From Candidatus Cybelea tumulisoli (lineage in GTDB: Bacteria; Vulcanimicrobiota; Vulcanimicrobiia; Vulcanimicrobiales; Vulcanimicrobiaceae): a stretch of 47,138 bases of DNA. A program made the translations under genes and the position numbers. The notes below the pieces were generated by a model. That model was not told the DNA's origin. It was given only the letters and a program-made list of their open reading frames with translations, and did not search any database. Of the stretch, positions 1-9,380 are shown in pieces. The first letter of the stretch is position 1. Each line of letters begins with the position of its first letter. The DNA is taken from NCBI GenBank assembly GCA_003167155.1, contig PMTY01000175.1, positions 1 to 47,138 of the forward strand, read 5' to 3'.

Positions 1-2
1 CG

Positions 3-845
3 CTGCGCCTCAGCGCGTTGGAAGGTCTATCGCCGGCGCGAACGCTGCGCCGCGCCAACACCGCGCTGATGCTCAATGACGAGCATCCCCTGATCACTGC
101 AATCCACGGGATCCTCGACATCGAGCGCTCGACCTTCCGTTACTCCTGCGCGGGCCATCCGCCACCGGCAGTTGCTCCGCTCTCCGGCGTCGCGCGTTAT
201 ATCGAGGGTGGCGGCATTCCGATGGGCGTCGAGTTTGATCCCATATTCCCGGCGCACGAAATCAAGCTGGATCCGTACGCGACGCTGCTGCTCTACACCG
301 ACGGCTTGATCGAGTTCGACCGAAACATCGAACGCGAATCCGGCCGCCTTCTCGAGGCGCTGAGCGAGCGCGTCCATGAGACTAGCTCGGACGGCGCGGG
401 TAGGCTGCTGCGCCACGTGCTCAATAATCGCCAGCTCGACGACATCGCCGTGCTCTCCGCCACGATTCTTCCGGCCCGGCCCAGCGCCGTCGAACTCAGA
501 CTGCCGGCTAATCCGTTGTCGGCGACGATCGCGCGACGCTTCGTTTCGCGGTACGCGCGCGTCGCCCAACTGGGGCCCGAGCGTACCTTCGATCTCGTCT
601 TGGCCGTCGGCGAAGCGGTCGCCAACGCCGTCGAGCACGCCTATCGCGGTGCGGCTGGCGATTTCGTTCTTCGCCTGTCCACGAGCGAGGGCAAGATTTT
701 CGGAGAAGTGCAAGACCTCGGCACCTGGCGCGAGGATCGCCCGTCGCCCGAACGCGGCCGTGGCTTGGCGATCCTACGTGCGACCACGCGGCGCCTCGAG
801 CTCAACCGCAGCAGCCGCGGAACGATCGTCGCCTTCGCCCTGTAA
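3..845 (+). CDS. SpoIIE-type PP2C phosphatase with C-terminal HATPase (anti-sigma kinase) domain, 5' truncated
   Basis: The frame is open to the left edge of the window, so the N-terminus is missing; the TTG at 18 is only the first start-like codon. Seen: SpoIIE/PP2C motifs SCAGHPPP, LLLYTDGLIE and DDIAVLSA, followed after about residue 155 by a GHKL ATPase domain with an N-box (AVGEAVANAVEHAY) and a G2-like box (GRGLAIL). In this family the phosphatase dephosphorylates an anti-sigma antagonist and the HATPase part is RsbW-like, so the role is partner-switching control of sigma factors or stress signalling. The lost N-terminus probably carried sensor domains (inference). The 3' end overlaps the convergent nuclease/helicase gene by 72 bp. 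Confidence 0.88.
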   Translation: MRLSALEGLSPARTLRRANTALMLNDEHPLITAIHGILDIERSTFRYSCAGHPPPAVAPLSGVARYIEGGGIPMGVEFDPIFPAHEIKLDPYATLLLYTDGLIEFDRNIERESGRLLEALSERVHETSSDGAGRLLRHVLNNRQLDDIAVLSATILPARPSAVELRLPANPLSATIARRFVSRYARVAQLGPERTFDLVLAVGEAVANAVEHAYRGAAGDFVLRLSTSEGKIFGEVQDLGTWREDRPSPERGRGLAILRATTRRLELNRSSRGTIVAFAL

Positions 846-3800
846 GGGCTTCGCACACTCGACGAACGCGCAGAGAAGATTTGCAAGCGCCATCTCTTCG
901 GGCGACCGGCACGCGATGTCGAGCAATCGCGGACTGCAAACCAGCACGCTGACCGCACGCGCCCGAGAGATCGCCACGTTAAAACGATTACGCTCGAAGA
1001 GAAACTCCATCGTGCGCGGCACCTCGTCGCCGCTCGACGTTGCCATCGAATAGAAGACGATTGCGGCCTCTTGGCCTTGAAACTTGTCGACCGTGCCGAC
1101 CTCGATGCCGGTGCTCGCTTCAACGTCGAAGCCGGCGGAGCGAAGTTTGTGCTGAATTAAGCGGCGCTGCGCGTTGTACGGGGTGACGACGATGATGTCG
1201 CGATCGGTCAAGGGGCGCGCGACGCCGGCGCGCTCGGGCGGCTTTGAATCGACCAGCATGCCTCGCCCGCGCAAGCGCGCGACCTGTGCGACGATCTCGT
1301 CGGCCTCTTCTTCGGAGTGCGAGCTGTTGCCGGCATGCTCGACCTCGACGCGGTACAGGCCCGCAAGCTCTTTGGCCCCCGCGATAACGCGATGTTCTTG
1401 CGTCGAGTCCGCCGCGCGTAGCCGTCGCTCGTACATCGCCTCGGAGATGAAGGTACAGATGGCCGGCTGCATGCGATACGAAACGTCCAGAAAGATCCCG
1501 CGATGCGGCGGAACGGTTTGCTCCTCGCCCAGCAGGTGCTCCAGAACCGAATCGCCGGCGTGAAGCGGCTGTTGCCCCTGGCCCACCTGCGCGAGCTGCG
1601 CCGGATCGCCTAGCAGCACGACGTTCCTGGCGCATGTGGAGAGGGCGAGGGCGTCGGCGAGCGCCATTTGTCCGGCTTCGTCGATGAAGAGGTAGTCGAA
1701 CTTTCCGGCAAGCTCTTCGCGTGCGAAGAGCCATCCGGTACCGCCGGCGAGCACGTAATCGTCGCCATAGAAGTCATCGTTGGACTCGTACGACTGGATA
1801 AATGTCGAATTGCGGTACTGCGACTCCGGGTTTTGTTTCGTGTGCTTGTAACGGCCGTGGAAGCTCCCGCCGCGTCCCGCCATGCATTCTTCGACCTTGC
1901 GCAGCAAGTTGTGAATCGCCTTATGACTGTTGCTGGTGACTGCAACCCGCTGCCCGCATTGCAGAAGATCGCAGATCACTTGCGATCCGTACGTGCTCTT
2001 CCCGCTACCGGGCGGCCCCTGGATGAAGAGGTAGCTGTTGTCGAGCGCCGCCACCGTCCCGGAGAGGCTTTTGGCGTCGACGACTGGGGGTTGCAAGGTG
2101 CGGGCACCAACGACCCGAGGGTCTCGGTTCGCCAGCAAATCGTGGGTTGCCGCGTATTCGCTCGACAGATTCCCGTCCAAAAACGACCGTGCGATTCGCG
2201 CCAGCGCGTCGCGCTGCACGTTCGCGGGCCACGGGGGGCGCGGGATTAACTCGGCGATGGCGCGCACGGCCTCGATCGGTGCGGTCGTCTTGAGCCCGAG
2301 CAATCTCGTCTCGTGGTCGAGCGAAAGGATCGTTCCGGCCTGCTTGCGGGTGCGCGGGTTATAGACGTCGCTACCCGCTGCCAACTTGTGCTGCTGCTCC
2401 GGAAACTCGTACGTGTAAATGATGCTTCGATTGATCTCCTGCGGCGGAATGTCTTCGCGCAGGGCGAGGCCGCCGATGGACTCCTTATCGAACTCGCGCA
2501 GCCCGTCCAGGTTTTCGCACCGGTCGAAAAATGCCCACCACTCCGGCTTCTCTTCGCGGCGGTGATAGGCTAAAAGCGCCGCCATGAGATACCGCATTCT
2601 CCCCTGCGGATTCATCGAGCGATACTCGTCTTCCGATTGCGGTGCCGGAATGCTGCCGAGCAGCGTTCGCTCCAGATCGCTGCGCCGGGCCTCCTCGCGT
2701 TCCTCCTTTTGGCGCGTCACGCATTTCTTGCACGCCGCCGTAAACTCGGCGTGGCAAGGCTCGTCCGGAGCTTTCACGGGGCGCAGCGGCAGATCGACGC
2801 CGTGCTTCTCGATCGCTTCGAGGCGCCGGTCGAGCAGCCAGTCGCGCAGCCGGTGCGTCGAACGGCAGTCGTCCCGATTGTAGTTCTCGATGTCGTCCAG
2901 AATGCGCCGATCTCTTCCGAGCAGCCAGAGTTCGAACATCACGATGGATTCGTCGCCCTTGCGGACGTCGGTCTCGCGCTCGAGTTTGTAGAGGCGCTCG
3001 ACCTTCTTGAGTCCGTAGCCGTCTTCAGAGATCGCGAGCGCCTGGCGGACGACCGCGAAGAGATCGACCAGCACTTCCCCGCGTAACAGCACGTCGATCT
3101 CCGCTTCGCGCGTGCAATGCGCTTGCGCAAGCCGCCGCAGCGCAGATTTCTCATAGTTTGCATAATGATAGACGTGCAATCCCGGATAACGCTTGCGCCG
3201 CTCCATTATGAAATCGACGAACTCCTCGAACGCGCGTCGCTCCCCGGCGCGATCGAGCCCCCAAAAGGCGCGAAACGGCGGGTCGTCGCCGGGCATCCAG
3301 CAGCCAAAGAGATACTCGAGGCTGCGGCCGGGCTCGTAGAGCGGGTCGCCCTCGATATCGAAGAAGACGTCACCCGGCGACGGCTGCGGAAGCGACGCGA
3401 AACCGAGCGGCGGTTCGTGCGCGAGCAGCTCGTAGATCGGCTCGGCGCTATCACGTCCCCGGACTTGCAGCGAGGCTTGACGCCGAAGCTTGATAAAAGT
3501 GTCGGGATTCATGGCGTTCGGCCGCCGCCCGTCGGTGGCGCCTGCGAGGTGCGTGACACGTTCGATGCCGTCGCTTTCGAACTTGGCGATCTGGTCGCGC
3601 CGCATCCCCGCGACTAAGCTCAAGTGATCGTCGTCCACGCGTCGTTTGGCGCAGGCATCGTCCCACGGACAGATTTCGCAGTGGCCGCAGCGAAACGGAT
3701 AGGTCGCGGCCTCGTCGGCTTGGTCGAACTCCGGATTGTTAACGCCGTCCAAGAACGCTCTTTTCAGATGGCGGTAGTACGCCATGTAATCGTTCATGCG

Positions 3801-4349
3801 GAAGCGCTGCTCTTCGCCGTTGCCGAAAACGACGTGCCCAAACTCCGGCAAGCAGTCCTGGAGCCTCTGTAAGTGTTCGCTGTAGTTGCAGAGCTGCACT
3901 AAGTAGTAGGCTTTAGGTGCCAGCGCGAGCTTCGTGTCGACGACTTCGTATCCATAATCGCCTAGGCCCGACGGCTTCTCGACGCGCCTCAGGAAATCGG
4001 CGTGCCCGATGAACTGGCCGTCGAAAAAGGTCGCTTGGTAAATGACGCGCATTCCGCGCTGCATCGCTTCCAGCGTCGCCAACTCGGCTTGACGATACTG
4101 CTCCACGCCCGGCTGCGCGCGACCGAACTGCACCACTTCACCGGGATAGCGCTCGATCAAGGCCTCGAGGTGCCGCTGCTCGTGCTCTTCGCCCTTGCGG
4201 CGGATCAGCTCGGCGCGTTTGTCTTGCGGGTCGGGGCGAAGAAGCTTCTTTCGCGCCACCAGCGCCTCGAGCTCGGTGAGCCGCTTACACTCGAGGTAGT
4301 CGTTGAGATCGCTGGCGGAATAAACATAGCATCCGTCGAGGCGTTGCAT
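774..4349 (-). CDS. TM0106-family RecB-like nuclease fused to SF1 (Dna2/Sen1-like) helicase
   Basis: About 1191 aa with three visible parts. First, a RecB-like PD-(D/E)XK nuclease (YEVVDTKLA near residue 140) followed by a Cys cluster (CGHCEICPWDDAC) that may hold an Fe-S cluster. Second, an RNase H/DnaQ-like exonuclease segment (VFFDIEGDPLY, YHYANYEKSAL, NYNRDDC). Third, an SF1 helicase with Walker A GPPGSGKST, Walker B LFIDEAGQ, LLGDPAQL, SYRMQP, DKFQGQEA and NVAISRA. The likely role is DNA or RNA end processing or repair. The ORF could start at a GTG at 4415, only 2 bp from the divergent MFS start; I prefer the ATG at 4349, which places the conserved YSASDLNDYLECKRL segment near the N-terminus. 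No clear ribosome site supports either start. Confidence 0.9.
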   Translation of the reverse strand: MQRLDGCYVYSASDLNDYLECKRLTELEALVARKKLLRPDPQDKRAELIRRKGEEHEQRHLEALIERYPGEVVQFGRAQPGVEQYRQAELATLEAMQRGMRVIYQATFFDGQFIGHADFLRRVEKPSGLGDYGYEVVDTKLALAPKAYYLVQLCNYSEHLQRLQDCLPEFGHVVFGNGEEQRFRMNDYMAYYRHLKRAFLDGVNNPEFDQADEAATYPFRCGHCEICPWDDACAKRRVDDDHLSLVAGMRRDQIAKFESDGIERVTHLAGATDGRRPNAMNPDTFIKLRRQASLQVRGRDSAEPIYELLAHEPPLGFASLPQPSPGDVFFDIEGDPLYEPGRSLEYLFGCWMPGDDPPFRAFWGLDRAGERRAFEEFVDFIMERRKRYPGLHVYHYANYEKSALRRLAQAHCTREAEIDVLLRGEVLVDLFAVVRQALAISEDGYGLKKVERLYKLERETDVRKGDESIVMFELWLLGRDRRILDDIENYNRDDCRSTHRLRDWLLDRRLEAIEKHGVDLPLRPVKAPDEPCHAEFTAACKKCVTRQKEEREEARRSDLERTLLGSIPAPQSEDEYRSMNPQGRMRYLMAALLAYHRREEKPEWWAFFDRCENLDGLREFDKESIGGLALREDIPPQEINRSIIYTYEFPEQQHKLAAGSDVYNPRTRKQAGTILSLDHETRLLGLKTTAPIEAVRAIAELIPRPPWPANVQRDALARIARSFLDGNLSSEYAATHDLLANRDPRVVGARTLQPPVVDAKSLSGTVAALDNSYLFIQGPPGSGKSTYGSQVICDLLQCGQRVAVTSNSHKAIHNLLRKVEECMAGRGGSFHGRYKHTKQNPESQYRNSTFIQSYESNDDFYGDDYVLAGGTGWLFAREELAGKFDYLFIDEAGQMALADALALSTCARNVVLLGDPAQLAQVGQGQQPLHAGDSVLEHLLGEEQTVPPHRGIFLDVSYRMQPAICTFISEAMYERRLRAADSTQEHRVIAGAKELAGLYRVEVEHAGNSSHSEEEADEIVAQVARLRGRGMLVDSKPPERAGVARPLTDRDIIVVTPYNAQRRLIQHKLRSAGFDVEASTGIEVGTVDKFQGQEAAIVFYSMATSSGDEVPRTMEFLFERNRFNVAISRARAVSVLVCSPRLLDIACRSPEEMALANLLCAFVECAKPLQGEGDDRSAAAAVELEAPRGRT

Positions 4350-4417
4350 CTTGGCCGAGCCGTATTCGAATTTTGCAAGGGTAAGGCCTTTGGCGTGAAC
4401 GAACGAATCGCGCACTC

Positions 4418-5599
4418 ATGGAACGCAGCCCGATGTCAAAAATAGCCATGCGCTTTGTCATCGTCATGGGGGTGGTCAATCTCTTCGCGGATATGACGTA
4501 TGAAGGCGCGCGCGGTGTAGCCGGCGCCTTTCTCGGCCATCTCGGCGCAAATGGTGCGGCGGTCGGCGTCATCGCCGGCGGTGGCGAGCTGGCAGGCTAC
4601 CTCATTCGCTCCGTGAGCGGAGCGATCGCCGATCGCACCGGACGGTATTGGATCAACGCGTGGGTCGGTTATGCGATCAACATGCTCTGCGTTCCGGCAC
4701 TGGCTTTCGCCGGAAGCTGGCCTGCCGCAGCGGGCCTTCTGATTGGCGAGCGCGTCGGGCGCGGCATTCGAAAACCGGTCATCGCGGCGGCGCTCTCAGA
4801 AGCGGGGCGCCATGTCGGCGGCGGTCGCGCGTTCGGCATCAACGAGGCTCTCGATCAAATCGGCGCGACCGCCGGCCCGCTCATCGTCGCCTTTGCCGTG
4901 GCGCGCGGCAGCTACGCAATGGGGTTTGGCATTCTGATCGTGCCGGCATTGGCGACCTTAGCGTTTCTCGGCCTTGCCGCGTCGGCAGGACGAACCGTCA
5001 TTCCGCCTGCCGACGAGGGCGAAGCCTCCATCGTGCGCGATTGGCCGGCACTGCGGCGCTATGCGATCGGTGGCGGGCTCTTCGCGGCCGGCTACGTGGA
5101 TTTTGCCTTGATCGCGTTTCACTTCCAGCGCAACCACGTAATGAGCGTGCCCGCGATATCGATTTCGTTCGCCGCCGCGATGGCGGTTGGAGCGGTTGCC
5201 GCGCCTCTGCTCGGGCGCCTCTTCGATCGCGTGGGGAAGCCGGTAATTGGGCTTGCACTAGCGACCACGGCGCTGGCGACGCCGCTTGCATTTCTCGGGC
5301 ATGGGACGCTCGCAGTGATTGGGGCGGCGCTTTGGGGCGTGGGTATCGCGGTTCAAGATGCGCTCTTGCTTGCGCTCGTCTCGACCGCTATCGCGCGCAA
5401 AAAAGCCACGGCCTTTGGGCTCTACGATCTTGTCTTCGGCATCGCGTGGTTCGCGGGGAGCGTTGTCAGCGGCGTGCTCCTCGACCGATCGGTCTTGACT
5501 CTGGTGATCTTTTCGACACTCCTACAGCTCTGCGCTATTCCGTTCTTTGCCGGCGGAAATATGGGCAACGATGCCAGGATGGCGACCAAGGGGCGGTGA
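4418..5599 (+). CDS. MFS transporter
   Basis: About 393 aa, strongly hydrophobic, with roughly 11-12 membrane segments. A typical major facilitator loop between TM2 and TM3 is visible (SGAIADRTGRYW), and a second related loop follows the midpoint (LLGRLFDRVGKPV). It is an inner-membrane proton-coupled permease or exporter; the substrate cannot be read from the sequence. In-frame ATGs at 4418, 4433 and 4448 are all possible starts and none has a good Shine-Dalgarno. It is divergent from the nuclease/helicase gene and ends 13 bp before the phosphoesterase lipoprotein gene, so co-transcription with that gene is likely. Confidence 0.88.
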   Translation: MERSPMSKIAMRFVIVMGVVNLFADMTYEGARGVAGAFLGHLGANGAAVGVIAGGGELAGYLIRSVSGAIADRTGRYWINAWVGYAINMLCVPALAFAGSWPAAAGLLIGERVGRGIRKPVIAAALSEAGRHVGGGRAFGINEALDQIGATAGPLIVAFAVARGSYAMGFGILIVPALATLAFLGLAASAGRTVIPPADEGEASIVRDWPALRRYAIGGGLFAAGYVDFALIAFHFQRNHVMSVPAISISFAAAMAVGAVAAPLLGRLFDRVGKPVIGLALATTALATPLAFLGHGTLAVIGAALWGVGIAVQDALLLALVSTAIARKKATAFGLYDLVFGIAWFAGSVVSGVLLDRSVLTLVIFSTLLQLCAIPFFAGGNMGNDARMATKGR

Positions 5600-5612
5600 A
5601 AGATTTTCGCCG

Positions 5613-6959
5613 ATGACTTTTCGGCGACTCGCCGTCGCAATGTCGGCGCTCGCATCGATGGTTTCATGGCCGGGGTGCACGAGCAGCACGACCCCCGGCG
5701 CACCGCCCGCTCCGGTGCCGTTAGGCAAGTACATTCAACACGTTGTCATCATCATCCAAGAGAATCGCAGCTTTGACAATATGTTCGCTGGTTTCCCCGG
5801 CGCGGAGGCGCCGCGATTCGGTTACCAAGGCGAGAAAAAGATCGCCCTTCATGCCACGCCGCTCGAAGACCCGGGCAATATCGAGAACAACTGGCGCGAC
5901 TCGATCGACGGCTGGAACAACGGAAAGATGAGCGGGTTTGCCCACGAGCATTTCTACGGCGGCCCGCGCGATTATGCATATGCTTACGTGCCGCGCGCCG
6001 AATCGGCACCGTATTGGGCGATGGCGGAGCAGTTCGTGCTCGCGGATCACATGTTTCCGACGGAGTTCGGGCCAAGCTTTACGGCGCATTTGAGTTTGAT
6101 CGCCGGAAATACCGACATCAAGGAGGGGCCGATTGCCGAAGTCGATGCCCCCAATCGCATTACCTGGGGATGCGAAGCACCTCCGGGCACGCGGTCGTTT
6201 ACCCTCGACGTGCATCGCGTCGAGCGGTTTAACGGGCCGTTCCCCTGTTTCAACCACTTCGCGACGCTCGCCGACGTGCTCGACGCTGCCGGCGTTTCCT
6301 GGAAGTATTACGCGGCGCCGCTGAACCGCATCGGCGGTAAAGTGTGGTCTGAGTTCAGTGCGATTCGAGCGGTTCGTTATGGGCCGGACTGGAAGAACGT
6401 AATCTCGCCGCAGACGCGAATTCTCGACGACGTTCCCGGCGGCACCCTCGCGGGCGTGTCCTGGGTGACGCCGGACTGGAAAGACTCGGATCACACCGGC
6501 AGCGGCTACAACGACGGCCCGTCGTGGGTCGCTTCGATCGTCAACGCGATCGGAGAAAGCTCGTATTGGGACTCGACGGCGATCGTGGTACTCTGGGACG
6601 ATTGGGGCGGCTGGTACGATAACGTGCCGCCGCCTCAGCTCGATTTTCGCGGCTTGGGCATTCGCGTCGGGTGCATCATCATCTCACCGTACGCGCGGAT
6701 TGCGCCGGGCGCTAAGGCGGGCTACGTCTCACATACGCAGTATGAGTACGGCAGCATCCTAAAGTTCGTCGAACAGGTTTTCAACCTGCCGCCGGTCGGA
6801 GCGTCATCGGCGGGTTTCACCGACACGCGCGCGACCAGCATCCTGGACAGCTTCGATTTCACGCAAGCGCCGCGCCCGTTTGGCGCCATTGCGTCGCGCT
6901 ATCCGGAATCGCACTTCCGCTCCGAGCGGCCGTCCTTCATCCCACCGGACAGCGAATGA
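5613..6959 (+). CDS. Phospholipase C/acid phosphatase-type phosphoesterase lipoprotein (PF04185-like)
   Basis: About 448 aa from the ATG at 5613. This start gives a lipoprotein signal peptide with lipobox SWPGC; a longer frame from 5547 would overlap the MFS gene and bury the signal. Family motifs: HVVIIIQENRSFDNMF just after the signal peptide and WDDWGGWYDNV near residue 330, both metal-binding segments of the phosphoesterase family that includes non-specific phospholipases C. It is probably anchored in an envelope membrane and hydrolyses phosphate esters or phospholipids. The stop overlaps the next start (ATGA), so it is translationally coupled to an RsbW-like kinase, an unusual partner for a secreted hydrolase. 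Confidence 0.9.
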   Translation: MTFRRLAVAMSALASMVSWPGCTSSTTPGAPPAPVPLGKYIQHVVIIIQENRSFDNMFAGFPGAEAPRFGYQGEKKIALHATPLEDPGNIENNWRDSIDGWNNGKMSGFAHEHFYGGPRDYAYAYVPRAESAPYWAMAEQFVLADHMFPTEFGPSFTAHLSLIAGNTDIKEGPIAEVDAPNRITWGCEAPPGTRSFTLDVHRVERFNGPFPCFNHFATLADVLDAAGVSWKYYAAPLNRIGGKVWSEFSAIRAVRYGPDWKNVISPQTRILDDVPGGTLAGVSWVTPDWKDSDHTGSGYNDGPSWVASIVNAIGESSYWDSTAIVVLWDDWGGWYDNVPPPQLDFRGLGIRVGCIIISPYARIAPGAKAGYVSHTQYEYGSILKFVEQVFNLPPVGASSAGFTDTRATSILDSFDFTQAPRPFGAIASRYPESHFRSERPSFIPPDSE

Positions 6960-7333
6960 TGCACGCCTGGATGTTTGCCTCCGAAGACGCGCGCACGGCG
7001 GTCGACGCGCGCACGCAGTTCGTCGAGTTTCTACGCAGCATCGGAACCGGCGACGAGCTCGTCTATAAGGCCGAGCTCGTCTTTGGCGAACTGCTCGGCA
7101 ACGTCGTTCGTCACGCGCCGGGCCCGGTGGAGATCTCGTTCGACCTAGATTCCGGCGCCGGGATTCTCCACGTCATCGACTCCGGCCCCGAGTTTCCTTT
7201 GACCGCACGCCATCTTCCCGACGACGTGCTCAGCGAACTAGGGCGCGGCCTCTTTATCGTGCAACAACTCGCAACCGACGTGCGTGTCGAACATATTCCA
7301 GACCGCGGAAACCACACGATCGTAAAGCTGTAA
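6956..7333 (+). CDS. RsbW-like anti-sigma factor / GHKL ATP-binding protein
   Basis: 125 aa. N-box ELVFGELLGNVVRHA, G1-like VIDSGPEF and G2-like GRGLFIVQQLA identify a stand-alone HATPase_c domain of the anti-sigma serine-kinase type. The family phosphorylates an STAS antagonist or binds a sigma factor in the cytoplasm. Translation starts inside the ATGA overlap with the phosphoesterase gene; a second ATG at 6959 is equally possible. No sigma factor or STAS gene lies beside it, but the SpoIIE/HATPase gene is 6 kb upstream. Confidence 0.85.
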   Translation: MMHAWMFASEDARTAVDARTQFVEFLRSIGTGDELVYKAELVFGELLGNVVRHAPGPVEISFDLDSGAGILHVIDSGPEFPLTARHLPDDVLSELGRGLFIVQQLATDVRVEHIPDRGNHTIVKL

Positions 7334-7337
7334 CCAG

Positions 7338-8690
7338 CTAAAGCGTGACGGTCGTGCCTCGTTGCGCTACGGTTGCCGCGAATCCGTGTTCTTTCAGGAT
7401 CGTCGCGAAGCTTTGGGCGCTTGGCGGGTCCGCGTGCACGATATAGACGTGCGGCATCGTCGAGCCTAAGGTTTGCAGCCAGCGCAGCAGTTCGTCCTGG
7501 CCGGCGTGCGCGCTGAACCCGGAGAGATGGTCGATGGCGGCGCGAACGGTCAACTCGTCGCCGAAGATTCGAACCGGGCTCGTGCCGTTGATGATGGCGC
7601 GCCCAAGCGTTCCCTGCCCCTGATAACCGGGAAAGACGATCGTCGCTTTTGGGTTTTGTAGATTTCGATAGAGATGGTAGAGGATGCGACCGCCGGTTGC
7701 CATTCCGCTGGAGGCAATGACGATCGCCGGTGCGTTAAGGTCGTTGAGCTGCTTTGACTGGTCGCTGCTAACATGAAGCGTGAGATTGCGGCAGCCGAAC
7801 GGCGCGCCGGGGGTTTCGGGCAGTTCGCGGTATGCGTCGCGATGCTTGGCAAAGACGCCATCAACCTTGATGGCCATCGGGCTGTCGAGATGCACCGGAA
7901 GCCGCGCGATCTGGGCGTCCATATCTTGGAGGCGCCCAATTGCGAAGAGCATATCTTGCGAGCGTTCGACGGCAAAAGTCGGCATCACGATCGGGCCGCC
8001 GCGTTCGATTCCCGCGAGCAGCGTCGCGCGCAGCTCCGCAAGGGAATCGGGAGGATGCACGCGATCGCCGTACGTCGCTTCGCAGACCACGGTGTCGGCC
8101 GATTCGAGCGGCGTCGGATCGAAGAGCAAGGCCGCATTGTACCGGCCTAGGTCTCCCGAGAATATCGTACGCCGGCCGCCAATCCGCATGTCGACGTAGG
8201 CTGCGCCGACGATGTGCCCGGCGTAGTGATAGCGTACGGCCGCTCCGCAGACGTTGAAGTCGGTCTCGATCGGAACCGTCTTCACTAGGCGGAGCGCGGC
8301 GCTAACGTCCTGCGTGGTGAAGAAGGGCGCCAAGCTATGCGAGCGCTCGTGGTTGAATCCGCGGTCGTGCATGTGGCTCTGAATATGCGCCGCATCCTCC
8401 AACACAATCTCCATGACGTCGGCCGTCGCCGGCGTGCAGTAGATCGGCCCGCGATATCCGTCCGCAACGAGTTTGGGAAGATATCCGACGTGATCGAGAT
8501 GGCCGTGCGTGATGATGACGGCTTCCATCTGCGCTGCGGGAACGGGCAATGGCGCGAGATTGAGGGCTTCGACGTCGCGCGGGCCTTGGTAGAGCCCGCA
8601 ATCGACGAAAAGATGATGACCATCGATAGAGACCAGATGTTTGCTTCCGGTTACGGTACCGGCCGCGCCGACAAACGTTAACTCAGTCAC
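7338..8690 (-). CDS. MBL-fold metallo-hydrolase with beta-CASP domain (CPSF73/RNase J-like)
   Basis: About 450 aa from a GTG at 8690, giving V-T-E-L-T-F-V-G-A-A-G-T-V-T-G-S as the N-terminus, which fits the family; the frame itself extends to 8738. Seen: HxHxDH metal motif in THGHLDHVGYLP, the aspartate in FSGDLGRY, beta-CASP motif SSGMATGGRILYHL and the C-terminal His region LSGFSAHAGQDELL. Members are zinc-dependent RNA exo/endonucleases acting in the cytoplasm. The GTG overlaps the 3' end of the upstream LOG-like gene by 8 bp, indicating coupling. Confidence 0.9.
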   Translation of the reverse strand: MTELTFVGAAGTVTGSKHLVSIDGHHLFVDCGLYQGPRDVEALNLAPLPVPAAQMEAVIITHGHLDHVGYLPKLVADGYRGPIYCTPATADVMEIVLEDAAHIQSHMHDRGFNHERSHSLAPFFTTQDVSAALRLVKTVPIETDFNVCGAAVRYHYAGHIVGAAYVDMRIGGRRTIFSGDLGRYNAALLFDPTPLESADTVVCEATYGDRVHPPDSLAELRATLLAGIERGGPIVMPTFAVERSQDMLFAIGRLQDMDAQIARLPVHLDSPMAIKVDGVFAKHRDAYRELPETPGAPFGCRNLTLHVSSDQSKQLNDLNAPAIVIASSGMATGGRILYHLYRNLQNPKATIVFPGYQGQGTLGRAIINGTSPVRIFGDELTVRAAIDHLSGFSAHAGQDELLRWLQTLGSTMPHVYIVHADPPSAQSFATILKEHGFAATVAQRGTTVTL

Positions 8691-9306
8691 GGGGCAGGCT
8701 TTCGAAGGCGAAGGCGCTGGGGCGCTCGTCGGCCGCATAGCATTGCGCGCAGCGGTCGATTAGGCGCTCCGGATCGGCGTCCTCGAGTATCAGCGCGCCG
8801 GTTTGTTTGCGAAAGAGCGCTGCAATCTCGCTGTAGCTGTCGGACAAGCCGCCCGAGTTCCTTAGGACCCCGATGAGCTTACCCTCGTCGTAGGCGATGC
8901 AAAACTCGCCGAGCGTTCCGGTGCGGCCGCCGACGAAGATCACGAAATCGGAGCTGTGGATGTTATAAACCTCGCGCCCCATCAGCCCCGATCCGGTGAA
9001 GACCATCGCTGTATAGGGATTGAGCGGAGACTCGTACAGCCCGACGTGCTCTTCCCGAGAGTGCGCGGGCGAAACGCCCAGACTCTTGCCCCCCTCCGCG
9101 TGGGCTCCGAGAACCGCGGCATGAGGAAGCCCCGGACACGCACCCGTGACGATCAACGCTCCGCGGCGCGCGATGCACGCGCCCACGCGCCGCGCCAGCT
9201 CGCACTCTTGGTCGGTAATTACGCCGCCGGCGGATCCCATGACGCCGATCTGGAGTTTCACGGCAGACTCAGTGCTGCGCGAGCGCTCGGAAGCCTCTTT
9301 AGGCAA
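8683..9306 (-). CDS. LOG/TIGR00725-like Rossmann protein
   Basis: Up to 207 aa. Nucleotide-binding fold of the lysine-decarboxylase-like (LOG/SLOG) superfamily: GVMGSAGG at the N-terminus, ALIVTGACPGLPHAA, and VGGRTGTLGEF, which corresponds to the PGGxGTxxE signature with a leading Val instead of Pro. Relatives bind or cleave nucleotides, for example release of cytokinin base from its riboside monophosphate; the substrate here is unknown. The ORF starts at TTG 9306; a GTG at 9261 just before KLQIGVMGS may be the true start. It forms a two-gene operon with the beta-CASP hydrolase. Confidence 0.75.
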   Translation of the reverse strand: MPKEASERSRSTESAVKLQIGVMGSAGGVITDQECELARRVGACIARRGALIVTGACPGLPHAAVLGAHAEGGKSLGVSPAHSREEHVGLYESPLNPYTAMVFTGSGLMGREVYNIHSSDFVIFVGGRTGTLGEFCIAYDEGKLIGVLRNSGGLSDSYSEIAALFRKQTGALILEDADPERLIDRCAQCYAADERPSAFAFESLPRD

Positions 9307-9380
9307 TGGGCCGCGCAGCTGAGCCGAGGCTTCGAGCGGACTGCCCCGAACTACCCCGGTCGCGAATCCGTTCGGACTTC

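Noticed and set aside
5721-6494. 257-codon minus-strand ORF opposite the phosphoesterase
   Set aside because: Shadow frame: Arg-rich composition and no motifs, while the plus strand carries the conserved phosphoesterase motifs.
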